A stretch of 64,000 nucleotides of DNA from assembly GCA_965221035.1 (NCBI GenBank), contig OZ244860.1:3410001-3474000 (forward strand). The letters are read 5' to 3'. The translations under genes and the position numbers were made by a program. Shown here one piece after another: positions 53,141 through 62,300 of the stretch (positions within the stretch are counted from its first letter, which is position 1; each line of letters opens with the position of its first letter). Origin of the DNA: UBA6522 sp965221035 (lineage in GTDB: Bacteria; Pseudomonadota; Gammaproteobacteria; Steroidobacterales; Rariloculaceae). The notes beneath the pieces are model-generated. The model had not been told where the DNA came from. It saw only the letters and a program-made list of their open reading frames with translations, and did no database searches.

Positions 53141-53655
53141 CCGATCCGCCACCGCTTCGGGTTCGGTGGATCGATGTACCGGCCCTGGTCTGCTTCGCAC
53201 TCCTGGCGACGGTCGTGTTGTTGCAGTTCCTGACGCGGTACGTGCTCGACGACAGTCTCGCGTGGACCGAGGAAATCGCCCGCTACCTGCTGATCGGCAC
53301 GGCCTATGCGGGATCTGTCAGCGCATTGAGAAAGGGTGCGCACATATTCCTTGAACTGGCCTATCGACTTGCGCCGCCTTCCAACGTCAAGGCACTGGCG
53401 ATCATGTCCGAGGCCGTGATCATGACGTGGCACGCCATTCTGACCTTTTTTGCGGCGCAACTGGCCATTGTCGCCGACCGGCGAATGGTTTCCGTCGAAC
53501 TTCCGACAAGCATCGTCTACGGCTTTGTGGCGCTGACCCTGGCCGTGGCCACGGCCATTTCGGTGCGGAATCTCGTGCGCCGCTGCCGGCAGCGCTCGGA
53601 CGAAATCGTTGCTGAAATCGAGCAGGCGTCCAACCGGGAAGATGCCGCATGCTAG
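53137..53655 (+). CDS. dctQ: TRAP transporter small permease DctQ
   Basis: 172 aa from an ATG in the ATGA overlap with dctP. Four membrane segments at about 15-35, 48-65, 88-112 and 128-148. Family features are LTRYVLDDSLAWTEEIARYL followed by RKGAHIFLELAYRLAP. It is the small inner-membrane subunit that pairs with DctM. Its stop overlaps the start of dctM by 7 nt. Tight overlaps in the trio show strict co-translation. Confidence 0.9.
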   Translation: MTDPPPLRVRWIDVPALVCFALLATVVLLQFLTRYVLDDSLAWTEEIARYLLIGTAYAGSVSALRKGAHIFLELAYRLAPPSNVKALAIMSEAVIMTWHAILTFFAAQLAIVADRRMVSVELPTSIVYGFVALTLAVATAISVRNLVRRCRQRSDEIVAEIEQASNREDAAC

Positions 53656-54935
53656 GACTGGCTGCGATGATCGTCCTGCTGGTGGCGCTGATCGCTTCGG
53701 GCGCGCCCGTCTACGTCGCGCTGGGGCTGTCGTCACTGGTCTACGTCCTTGGCGACGGGATGAGCGGGGCCGCCGCGGTTCACACCATGGTCAACGGCCT
53801 TGACAGTTTTCCCCTGATCGCGATCCCGTTCTTCATCCTGGCCGGACACCTGATGAACGCGTCCGGGTTTACGGAGCGCATCTTCGCGCTCGCTCGCGCG
53901 CTCATCGGCTGGGCTCCCGGCGGACTCGGTCACGTCAACATCGGCGCCAGCGTCATCTTCGCGGGGATGTCCGGCGCGGCGGTGGCGGACGCCGGCGGGC
54001 TTGGCGCGGTCGAAATCAAGGCCATGCGCGATGCCGGGTACGATCGTGGTTTCGCCGTCGGCATCACCGCGGCGTCATCGACCATCGGGCCGATCATTCC
54101 GCCGTCATTGCCAATCATCATTTACGGCGTCATTGCCGAAGTATCCATCGGCCGGTTGTTTGCCGCCGGCCTTGTTCCGGGGCTGCTGATGGCCTTGGCG
54201 TTGATGGTGATGGTTCACTGGACCGCGGTGCGCCGGCGATTCGGTCGCGAGGCAGTGCCCCCGTTAGGGGTCACCCTGCACGCATTCGGCAGGGCCCTGT
54301 TGCCGCTGATGACCCCGGTGATCATCGTGGGCGGTATCGTCCTCGGCATCTTCACGCCAACCGAAGCAGCGATCGCGGCGGTGGTCTACACGGTTCTTGT
54401 CGGCACACTGGTTTTCAGATCATTGAACTGGCGCAAGTTCCTGGACGCGGCCGTCGCCACGATCGACACTACTGCGGCCGTCCTCATGATCGTCGCTTCG
54501 GCCGCGCTATTTGCCTGGATTCTGACGGTCAACCAGGTCGCCGACGGGATTGCCGCCGGGCTTCTTTCCGTAACGGCGAACAAGACCGTTGTGCTGCTTC
54601 TGATCATGCTGTTGGTGCTGGTGGTGGGATTTTTCATGGAAACCATCGCCGCGATCACCATACTGGCGCCACTGGTTCTGCCCGTTGCCATTTCGGTCGG
54701 TATCGATCCCGTTCACCTCGGCATCATATTGATCCTCAATCTGATGATCGGCCTGCTGACGCCCCCGGTCGGGATGGTGCTCTACGTGCTCGCCAAGGTG
54801 TCCGGGACGCCGTTCGAGGTATGCGTGCGTGCGGTTGCGCCATTCCTGCTTCCGTTGATCGCGGTGCTGTTGCTGCTGGTCTTTTTCCCGGACGTTGCGC
54901 TGTGGATGCCGGACTGGATCTACGGTGCCGGTTAG
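53649..54935 (+). CDS. dctM: TRAP transporter large permease DctM
   Basis: 428 aa, the standard length. Family signatures: FPLIAIPFFILAGHLMNASG, ASVIFAGMSGAAVADAGGLG, IGPIIPPSLPIIIYGVIAE and IFTPTEAAIAAVVYTV. About 12 membrane segments. It completes the DctPQM system that imports a carboxylate with sodium. About 170 nt separate it from the aldehyde dehydrogenase gene, and an operator-like palindrome sits in that gap, so the later genes may have their own promoter. Confidence 0.94.
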   Translation: MLGLAAMIVLLVALIASGAPVYVALGLSSLVYVLGDGMSGAAAVHTMVNGLDSFPLIAIPFFILAGHLMNASGFTERIFALARALIGWAPGGLGHVNIGASVIFAGMSGAAVADAGGLGAVEIKAMRDAGYDRGFAVGITAASSTIGPIIPPSLPIIIYGVIAEVSIGRLFAAGLVPGLLMALALMVMVHWTAVRRRFGREAVPPLGVTLHAFGRALLPLMTPVIIVGGIVLGIFTPTEAAIAAVVYTVLVGTLVFRSLNWRKFLDAAVATIDTTAAVLMIVASAALFAWILTVNQVADGIAAGLLSVTANKTVVLLLIMLLVLVVGFFMETIAAITILAPLVLPVAISVGIDPVHLGIILILNLMIGLLTPPVGMVLYVLAKVSGTPFEVCVRAVAPFLLPLIAVLLLLVFFPDVALWMPDWIYGAG

Positions 54936-55046
54936 TCAGGGGCAGGCTCGATTCCGGAGTGGTGGATTTACCCTGAAGCAAGATCATCCGCGTCCGACTC
55001 GGTAATGCGAGTCTGGTCCAAACCGGAGCAAAGGTCTTGCTATCGT

Positions 55047-55061
55047 AAACATATGATGTTT
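55047..55061. promoter_or_regulatory. Palindromic operator upstream of the aldehyde dehydrogenase gene
   Basis: AAACATATGATGTTT: arms AAACAT and ATGTTT around three bases. A near-identical site (AAACATAGTATGTTT) lies upstream of the TonB receptor at 59268; flanks are also similar over 26 nt. It likely binds one dimeric repressor of the glycan genes. It starts 46 nt before the ATG at 55107. Confidence 0.65.
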
Positions 55062-55106
55062 GAATGCCGTGATGGCCTGGACACGAACGTTCCGGCGGGA
55101 TGGACC

Positions 55107-56546
55107 ATGCCCGCTTCCCTGACAAAACACCTCTACATGTGCGGTCGTCTGGTCGATACCGGCGCCTACGCACGTGTGGTCAACCCCGCGACGGAAGAAA
55201 TAGTCGGAGAAGTCGCCGTAGCCAGGGAGAAGGAAACCGAGGCGGCGCTTGCCGGGGCGGCGGAGGCATTTGACTCGTGGGGGGCGTTGCGAGTGGCGGA
55301 GCGCGTCGGCTGGATGCGCAAACTGCGTGCAGCGGCGATCGAGCGCGAAGAACACCTTCGCCACTGCGTGCACCTTGAGATGGGCAAGCCCTGGGGGGCG
55401 ACATTCGAAGACTTCGAGGCTCTCGTCAACAGCCTGGAGTACTACGCGGAAGAAATCCGGAGGATCCGGCCGGAACCGCTGGCGGACCAGGACGGCACAC
55501 ATGCCCACACCCTGTTTCGAGAGCCCGCGGGTGTCGTCGGGGCATTCCTGGCCTGGAACTTCCCGCTTCTGAATCTGGCTTTCAAGCTGGGCCCGGCGAT
55601 GGCAACCGGTTGTCCCATCATCATCAAGCCATCGATAAAAACGCCGCTCTCGGCCTACGCGGTGGGCGAACTGTGCCATGAAATCGGCCTGCCATCCGGC
55701 GCTGTGAGCATGGTGGCAGGCGATGACCGGTTGGTCGGAGACACGATTTCCCGCTCGAAGATTCCGGCCATGCTGACGCTCATCGGTTCTTCCCGAACCG
55801 GGAAACACGTCATACGCACGGGCAGCACCTCCATCAAGCGATACTCCATGGAACTCGGCGGCAATGCGCCGGCGCTGGTCTTCGCGGACGCCGACATCGA
55901 CCTCGCCGCGGACGTCATTTGTGCGGTCAAGTTCGGCAATTCAGGCCAGATCTGCGTTGCCCCCAACCGGGTACTGGTCGAGGACTCCGTCGCGGCGCAG
56001 TTCGAGAAAAAAGTGACGGATCGCGCCAATGCCGTCCAGGTCGGGTTCGACAGGTCCGGCGACATCGACATGGGCCCCCTGGTTGACGGCGTCGCCTGGG
56101 AACGTGTTGACAACCTGGTCAAAGAAGCCGTCGGTCTTGGCGCCCGGTTGCTCGCGGGAGGGGGGCGCCCGCCCGGGATCAGCGCGGGCCACTACTACGC
56201 GCCAACGGTGCTTGCGGACGTGACGCCGTCCATGTCGCTGTTCAAGGAGGAGATATTCGGGCCCGTTGTCAGCCTCACCACGTTCGAGGACGAGGCGGAC
56301 GCGATCAGGACGGCCAACGATACCGAGGCCGGCCTTTCCTCCTTTGTCTTTACGTCGGATGCGGAGCGGGCGGACCGTTGCGCAAGGGCCCTTCGCTTCG
56401 GAGAGGTTCAGGTCAACGGCGTGAAATACCACATCAGCCTGCCGCACTGCGGCATGAAGCAGTCGGGTGTCGGTGTCGATTGCTCGAATCTGGCCCTGGA
56501 CGATTATCTCGTGCCCAAGCGGGTGACGCGAGCGCTCACTGGCTGA
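55107..56546 (+). CDS. Aldehyde dehydrogenase (sugar-aldehyde type)
   Basis: 479 aa from the ATG giving MPASLTKHLYMCGRLVDTGA; upstream in-frame ATGs fall within the operator. Catalytic Glu249 (SMELGGNAPAL) and Cys283 (SGQICVAPNRVL) are present, as are Asn151 (AWNFPLLN) and Lys174 (IIIKPSIKTP). It oxidises an aldehyde to an acid with NAD(P). Context with a cycloisomerase-type enolase enzyme and GH16 suggests 3,6-anhydro-L-galactose dehydrogenase; glycolaldehyde or succinate semialdehyde dehydrogenase are alternatives from the same superfamily. Ten bp separate it from the next gene. Confidence 0.9.
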   Translation: MPASLTKHLYMCGRLVDTGAYARVVNPATEEIVGEVAVAREKETEAALAGAAEAFDSWGALRVAERVGWMRKLRAAAIEREEHLRHCVHLEMGKPWGATFEDFEALVNSLEYYAEEIRRIRPEPLADQDGTHAHTLFREPAGVVGAFLAWNFPLLNLAFKLGPAMATGCPIIIKPSIKTPLSAYAVGELCHEIGLPSGAVSMVAGDDRLVGDTISRSKIPAMLTLIGSSRTGKHVIRTGSTSIKRYSMELGGNAPALVFADADIDLAADVICAVKFGNSGQICVAPNRVLVEDSVAAQFEKKVTDRANAVQVGFDRSGDIDMGPLVDGVAWERVDNLVKEAVGLGARLLAGGGRPPGISAGHYYAPTVLADVTPSMSLFKEEIFGPVVSLTTFEDEADAIRTANDTEAGLSSFVFTSDAERADRCARALRFGEVQVNGVKYHISLPHCGMKQSGVGVDCSNLALDDYLVPKRVTRALTG

Positions 56547-56556
56547 GGGTCCCGAG

Positions 56557-57720
56557 ATGAAGATCACCGGAATACGCAGCCACGTACTTCAGTACGATCT
56601 GGACGAAGAGCTGGGTTATTCGCAGCAATACTTCATCAAGCGAACGGCTCACCTGGTCGAAGTGACGACCGATGAAGGTATTACCGGATGGGGCGAGTGC
56701 TTTGGCGGGGGCAATGTCGCCTTCGCGAACAAGGCCATCGTCGAAAAGGTCATTCAGCCCATGATCCTTGGCATGAACCCGCTGGACCGCGAGGTGATCT
56801 GGCACAAGGTGTACAACCTGCTTCGCGATCATGGACAGAAGGGCATGCCGATCCAGTCGCTTTCGGGAGTGGATATCGCGCTGTGGGATATCGCGGGGAA
56901 GTTTTTCGACGTGCCGGTGTATCAGCTACTGGGTGGCTCATTCCGCGACCGTATCGAAGTGTATGGCTACGGCATGATGCTGCAGCGAAACGGCGACCTG
57001 GAAAAACGCTTTGCCGAGGAGAGCGTTGCGATTCTCGAAGCCGGCTTCAAGTCCATGAAGATGAAGATCGGCATCGGACCGAAGAAAGACATCGGACTGG
57101 TCGAGGCAGTACGGAATGCCGTCGGGCCGGACGTGCGGCTCATGGTGGATGCCAACCACGCCTATACCACCCGCGAGGCGATTCCTCTCGGGCGTGAACT
57201 GGAAGGGCTCGATGTGGCGTGGTTCGAGGAGCCGGTCGCGTCGGAAGATCGTCAAGGCTATCGCGACCTCTGTGAAGCGCTTGACATGAATATTGCCGGA
57301 GGTGAGGGAGAGTTCACCGTTTGGGGATTCCGCGACCTGGTGACCAATCGTTGTGTCGATATTCTCCAGCCCGAAGTCTGTGGACTGGGTGGCATTTCCG
57401 AATACCAGCACGTATTGACACTGTCGCGCGCGCATTTTGTCCCCGTCATCAACCACGTCTGGGGATCGGCGGTCGCGGTGGGCACCAACCTTCACCTGCT
57501 TGCGGCTCTCCCGGACCTGCCCGGCTCGGCGCACCCCGTACAGCCGCTGCTGGAATACGACACAACGCCCAACCGATTCCGTGAGGAACTGCTCGAAGAG
57601 CCGTTATGCATTGGCCAGCAGGTCAAGGACAACGACGGAACGGTCGCCCTGCCGACCGCATCCGGACTCGGAGTCGACCCGGACCTCAAATTCCTGAAAC
57701 ACTTTTCGGTCGAGTGCTGA
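56557..57720 (+). CDS. Enolase-superfamily enzyme (mandelate racemase/muconate lactonising type, cycloisomerase-like)
   Basis: 387 aa. Capping domain 1-125 with ITGWGECFGGGN and SLSGVDIALWDIAGKFF. Barrel: catalytic lysines Lys168 and Lys170 (SMKMKIG), metal ligands Asp198 (MVDANHAY), Glu224 (WFEEP), Glu250 (AGGEGE) and catalytic His300 (VINHVWGS). A KxK plus H arrangement fits the mandelate racemase subgroup, which includes sugar-acid dehydratases and cycloisomerases, among them 3,6-anhydro-L-galactonate cycloisomerase. It removes the alpha-proton of an aldonate-like acid. It follows the aldehyde dehydrogenase by 10 bp and precedes GH16, so its substrate is probably the product of that dehydrogenase. 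Confidence 0.9.
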   Translation: MKITGIRSHVLQYDLDEELGYSQQYFIKRTAHLVEVTTDEGITGWGECFGGGNVAFANKAIVEKVIQPMILGMNPLDREVIWHKVYNLLRDHGQKGMPIQSLSGVDIALWDIAGKFFDVPVYQLLGGSFRDRIEVYGYGMMLQRNGDLEKRFAEESVAILEAGFKSMKMKIGIGPKKDIGLVEAVRNAVGPDVRLMVDANHAYTTREAIPLGRELEGLDVAWFEEPVASEDRQGYRDLCEALDMNIAGGEGEFTVWGFRDLVTNRCVDILQPEVCGLGGISEYQHVLTLSRAHFVPVINHVWGSAVAVGTNLHLLAALPDLPGSAHPVQPLLEYDTTPNRFREELLEEPLCIGQQVKDNDGTVALPTASGLGVDPDLKFLKHFSVEC

Positions 57721-57746
57721 AGCTGTTCTTTGGCGAGGAGGGAAAA

Positions 57747-59222
57747 TTGGCTGCCACGACAAGACAAATACCGAATGCGCTGCGACTGACGACCGCGGCA
57801 CTTTTGCTGTGCGGCTGCGGCGAACAGCCGCCATCCAGCGGATCGGAGGACGTTGCGCCCGGTGGTTCGAGCGAAACCGGCGTGTACCCGGCGTCTGACC
57901 CGACCAACACGGGCGGCTGGTTCCTGCGTGACGACCTCAGCGACGAATTCGATGGATCGGACATCGACAGGTCGAAGTGGTTGGTTCAGGGCGACAACGG
58001 GGACTACTACATCTGGAAGGGAAGGGCGCCCTCCCAGTTTGCTGCCCACAACGTCATTGTGGAGGATGGGCTGCTCAAGCTGCGCTCGCAGTGGGAGCCG
58101 GACTTCGATTTCGCCATCGGGGAGGGACACGAGGGCAACGACTACGCGACGCACGAGGGCGAATCCATTCCCGTGACCACGGCCGCCATAGTCAGCCACA
58201 AGCGCTTCCTGAACGGCTACATGGAGGTTCGGTCCAGGTCCGCCGATGCGGCGATGACCAGTTCGTTCTGGATGATCGGTTACGAATCGGAGCTCGACGT
58301 CTACGAGACGATGGGCAACCCCAAGATCGACAGCGGCAGCGGCATCACCGCGACGATGCTCAAGGCCTCGGTGCACGATTGGCAGCCGCCGGCGCAGCGC
58401 CCGACGCGCAAATTCGGTTACGTGCGCGAGTTGCCGTGGCGTGTGGCCGACGATTTCCACGTTTATGGCGTCGATTGGGGCCCCGACTACCTGAAGTTCT
58501 ACATCGACGGCGAACTCACCCACGAGGTGACCCAGGTAGAGGTCGGCAGAGACTGGGTGCTGACGAATCCCCTGGAAATCTGGCTCGATTCGGAGATATT
58601 CGTCTGGCTCGGTCTGCCTCACGAGGAGGAGTTGCCCGCGGATTTCGAAGTGGACTATGTTCGCGTGTGGCAGAAGCCGGAGACCAATCTGCTCGACCGC
58701 GCGTTTTTCGGCTTCGAGGGGCCCATCCTGTACCAGGACCAGCCGCGACCGCTGAATCTGGTGCCCGAGAGCTCCGAAAACAACGACTATCAGAAGTTCT
58801 GGATAATCGATGACTCGTCGTCGGAGAACCTCGCCGTGGTACGACACGAGACGTTTTCGAGCGGCACTCGAAGCCTCAGGTACTCGGGCGCCGCCGCCGC
58901 AAGCGCCGTTTCACCCGAGGCATCCGTCTCGCTGCCAGCGGGCGACCTGGTCTTCTCGGCACGAATCCTTGTGGAGCCGGGCGCCGCCGCCGACAGCGTG
59001 CGGTTCGATCTGCAAGGGTCGTCATCGCTGAATGTCAGCATTGACCTGACCGGGCTGCCCGTGGGCGAGTGGGCCACGGTCAGCCACGCCTTCTCCCGTA
59101 CGGAAAGTGATCCGGCCTCGGACGAGATGGCGATCCACTTCCCGGCATCCGACGCGCCCGATGCCGGAATGTCGGTCTATGTCGACGATATTCGAGTCGA
59201 ATCCGGGGATTCGTCCGGTTGA
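57747..59222 (+). CDS. GH16-family glycoside hydrolase lipoprotein with C-terminal CBM-like domain
   Basis: 491 aa from a TTG with AGGAGG at 5-nt spacing, which decides this rare start. Lipobox ALLLCGC (Cys22 or Cys24) sends it to a membrane surface. Residues 55-310 are GH16: DEFDGSDIDRSKWLVQGDNG, VEDGLLKLRSQWEPD and the catalytic motif SELDVYETMG with nucleophile Glu182 and acid/base Glu187. FYIDGELTHEVTQVE and DYVRVWQKPE end the fold. Wording is closer to agarase/porphyranase or carrageenase subfamilies than to laminarinases. Residues 325-490 (NLVPESSENNDYQKFW, DDIRVESG) look like a carbohydrate-binding beta sandwich. It should cut a galactan. Confidence 0.88.
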   Translation: MAATTRQIPNALRLTTAALLLCGCGEQPPSSGSEDVAPGGSSETGVYPASDPTNTGGWFLRDDLSDEFDGSDIDRSKWLVQGDNGDYYIWKGRAPSQFAAHNVIVEDGLLKLRSQWEPDFDFAIGEGHEGNDYATHEGESIPVTTAAIVSHKRFLNGYMEVRSRSADAAMTSSFWMIGYESELDVYETMGNPKIDSGSGITATMLKASVHDWQPPAQRPTRKFGYVRELPWRVADDFHVYGVDWGPDYLKFYIDGELTHEVTQVEVGRDWVLTNPLEIWLDSEIFVWLGLPHEEELPADFEVDYVRVWQKPETNLLDRAFFGFEGPILYQDQPRPLNLVPESSENNDYQKFWIIDDSSSENLAVVRHETFSSGTRSLRYSGAAAASAVSPEASVSLPAGDLVFSARILVEPGAAADSVRFDLQGSSSLNVSIDLTGLPVGEWATVSHAFSRTESDPASDEMAIHFPASDAPDAGMSVYVDDIRVESGDSSG

Positions 59223-59267
59223 AAAATGCCGGTACGGTTCTTCCCGAAGAGCCATTATGGATATTGC

Positions 59268-59282
59268 AAACATAGTATGTTT
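59268..59282. promoter_or_regulatory. Palindromic operator upstream of the TonB receptor
   Basis: AAACATAGTATGTTT is a perfect palindrome with 7-nt arms around one G. It lies 87 nt before the receptor ATG and matches the site at 55047 in 13 of 15 positions. Confidence 0.7.
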
Positions 59283-59368
59283 AAATACATGGCATCTGGA
59301 GCCGGAGCAATCGCAAGCGGCCGTCCAGGCATGCGCACAGTAGACAGATGATGAGGAGGTCACCTCAC

Positions 59369-62300
59369 ATGAAAGAGGAATTTCGGCTGAAGGCAATTTC
59401 CGCGGCGGTCCTGGCGTCGCTATACGCGGCACCGACGCTTGCCCAGGATGCGGGGGAAGAGGCCGACACTTCGGCGACCCCCGAAGCCATTGAAGAAATC
59501 GTGGTCACGGGCTTCCGAAGCAGTCTCGAAAACGCGCTCAACTCAAAGCGTTTCTCGGACTCGATCAGCGACTCGATTTTCGCCGAGGATGTCGGCAAAT
59601 CAACGGACCAGAACATTGCCGACGCGTTGTCGCGCATCACCGGCGTGACGGTTCAGGAAGAGGATGGCGAGGGTACGCGTGTCTCGGTTCGCGGCACCGG
59701 GCCCAACATGAACCAGGTCCAGATCAACGGTGTCGCGCTGACCGGCGGACTATCCGGAGACCAGGGCAATAACCCGACGGCGGACCAGAGTGTCGACCTG
59801 AGTTCGTTCGCGTCGGACATCCTGTCGTCCATCGACGTCATCAAGACCGCGTCCGCCGACCAGGATGAAGGCTCGCTGGGCGCCACGGTCGTCCTTCGAA
59901 CAATCCGTCCACTCTCTCTCAGGGAACCGCGCCGCTCGGCCAATATCGAGGCGCGTTCAAGCGACTATACGGGCGAGCATGACGGTCGCGCGACGCTGAG
60001 CCTGGCGGACAAGTTCAATGATGGGACCATCGGCTACGTGTTCACCGCCGCGATGGACAACCAGCACACGCGCCAGGACCGCCTGAACACCACCTGGGTG
60101 GCTCAAGCGCTGCCGATCGCCGACCTGTTTGCGGGTTCGGGCCGCACCGCGCACGACATCGCGACCGGCCGTGCGATTCGCATACTTGGCGAAGGTCAGA
60201 GCGAAGCCGATCTTGTCAACTGGGATCCCGCCACCCAGATCGCCGTCGCGGGTCCGCTGGATGTGCTGGCGAGGAATTTCACCGATATTTCGACCACGGC
60301 CAACGAACGCAATCGGCTCTCGGCCTCCGCGGCACTGGAATGGCAACCAACGGATGCCACCAACCTTCAGCTCGACTACACCCATACCCGACAGGACGTA
60401 AAGACCGATTACCACAACTTCCGGCTGAACTTCGCCCCCATCGCGAACCTGTCCAGCGCGGATCCGCTGACCGACTGGAACGGCGTCAATCTCGACACGC
60501 GCACGCTGGAAACATCCTACAGCCGTTCGTCGTCGGGCTTCTTCAACCGTACCGAGGGTGACCGGGAGCTGACGACCGACCTGGCGTCACTGAAGCTGAG
60601 TCACGATTTCAGCAATCGGTTCAGGGCCAACCTCCTGGCTGGATTCTCCACCACGACGGATGAGACGAAGAACCATGTCGGGTTGACCACGGCGACATGG
60701 GGCACCATCGGCAACACGTTTGTCGAGACTCTTCCGGCGGACCAGGTGCAGCCGGTGGGCTATGACTGCAGCTCCGGCAGCGGCGATTGCTCGTACGCGA
60801 TGAGCACGACGCTCGCCGTGTTCGACCCGTTCGACGGCAGTGTCGTGTCGGCCGCCGGCAAGTGGAATCCGTTCGACCTCTACGCCAACCATCTTGGCGG
60901 ACTGCGCTGGCGCAGGAACAATCAGGGCGACGACAACAGTTCGCTGCATCTTGATTTTGAATGGGACGTGGCCTGGAGAAACGTGACGTCGCTGCAGTTC
61001 GGCGTGAAGAGCGCGCAGCGCGAGAAGGACGTGCACACCCAGAACCAGGTGGCGCAGAACAATACGGCCTTGTTCGACCGGAGCGACCCCAGCATCGTCT
61101 ATTCGCCAAACGCCGGCATGCAGTCGATCAATCTGATCGACATGCTCTCCGGGGAGGCGTTCCCATACGACAATTTCTCCGAGGACCTGACAGGAACCCG
61201 CAGCAACGCGTTCTTCGACGGTTGGCCGATGCTGGATTCGAACAAGGCGATCCAGGCATACATCGGTCGGGACCCGGGCACGGTGCAGGACTCGACCAAT
61301 CTGCAGGGAACGCGCAACATTCAGACCGACACCAACGCCGCCTTTCTGAAACTCAATTTCGAGGGCAGGGGCGGGCGCCTGACCGGAAACATCGGACTGC
61401 GTTGGGTTGAGGACACCAACCGGGCCAGCGGCTATGGCGGTATCACCTTCCAGCGCGCTTCCTGGATGTTCGATCCGCACGATCTCCTGGTGGTGCGTCG
61501 CCTGGCCGATATCGAAGGATCGCAGCCGTGTCCCGAGCCGATTCTGGGCATCAACCCCAACAACGACCTTCCCAGTCCGCAATATACGCCGCAGAACGAC
61601 GCGGAACTGAGGGGTTGCTGGGACTGGGCGATTACCCACGGCTACGACTACAACAACGACAAGACGATTCCGTATGTGGACGGCCAATGGGTGCTCCCGG
61701 GCGGGATCGACACCAACCGCCTGGTGCGGGTCGATTACTCCGGAGCGACGCCTGTGGTGGTCGAGACGCTGCCGCTTCCCGCGATGCTCGTCGACGCCGA
61801 CGGCAACCTGGTACCTTCGAACAACCGGCTGTACATCGATTTCCGCGGGGCCAGCGACTCGTGGCAATACATGGACCGTTCGACTTCCTTCACGGGGCCC
61901 AACGGCAATGTGGCGCAGACCTGGCAGCGTGAAGCGCAGACCAGCGGCACCGCCAGGCATGAATTGCTGTTGCCGAGCCTGAACCTCAATTACGCGATCA
62001 ATGAGGAATTGATAGGCCGGTTCGCCGTATCGCGGACGATGACGCGGCCGGCATTCGATTCACTGAATCCGCGCCTGAACATCAACGAGAACGTCTGGGG
62101 GCTGACGGCGACAGGCTCCGCGGGCAACGCCGCGCTCAAGCCGCTGAAGTCCACCAATCTCGACCTGTCGCTGGAATGGTATTTCAACGATTCGAGCATT
62201 CTTTCCGCTGCCTTTTTCTACAAGGACATGAAGGACTTCCCCGAGCGAGTCGATACGCCGTTCCACTACCGGGACGTGCGTACCGAGTACGAACTGCAGA

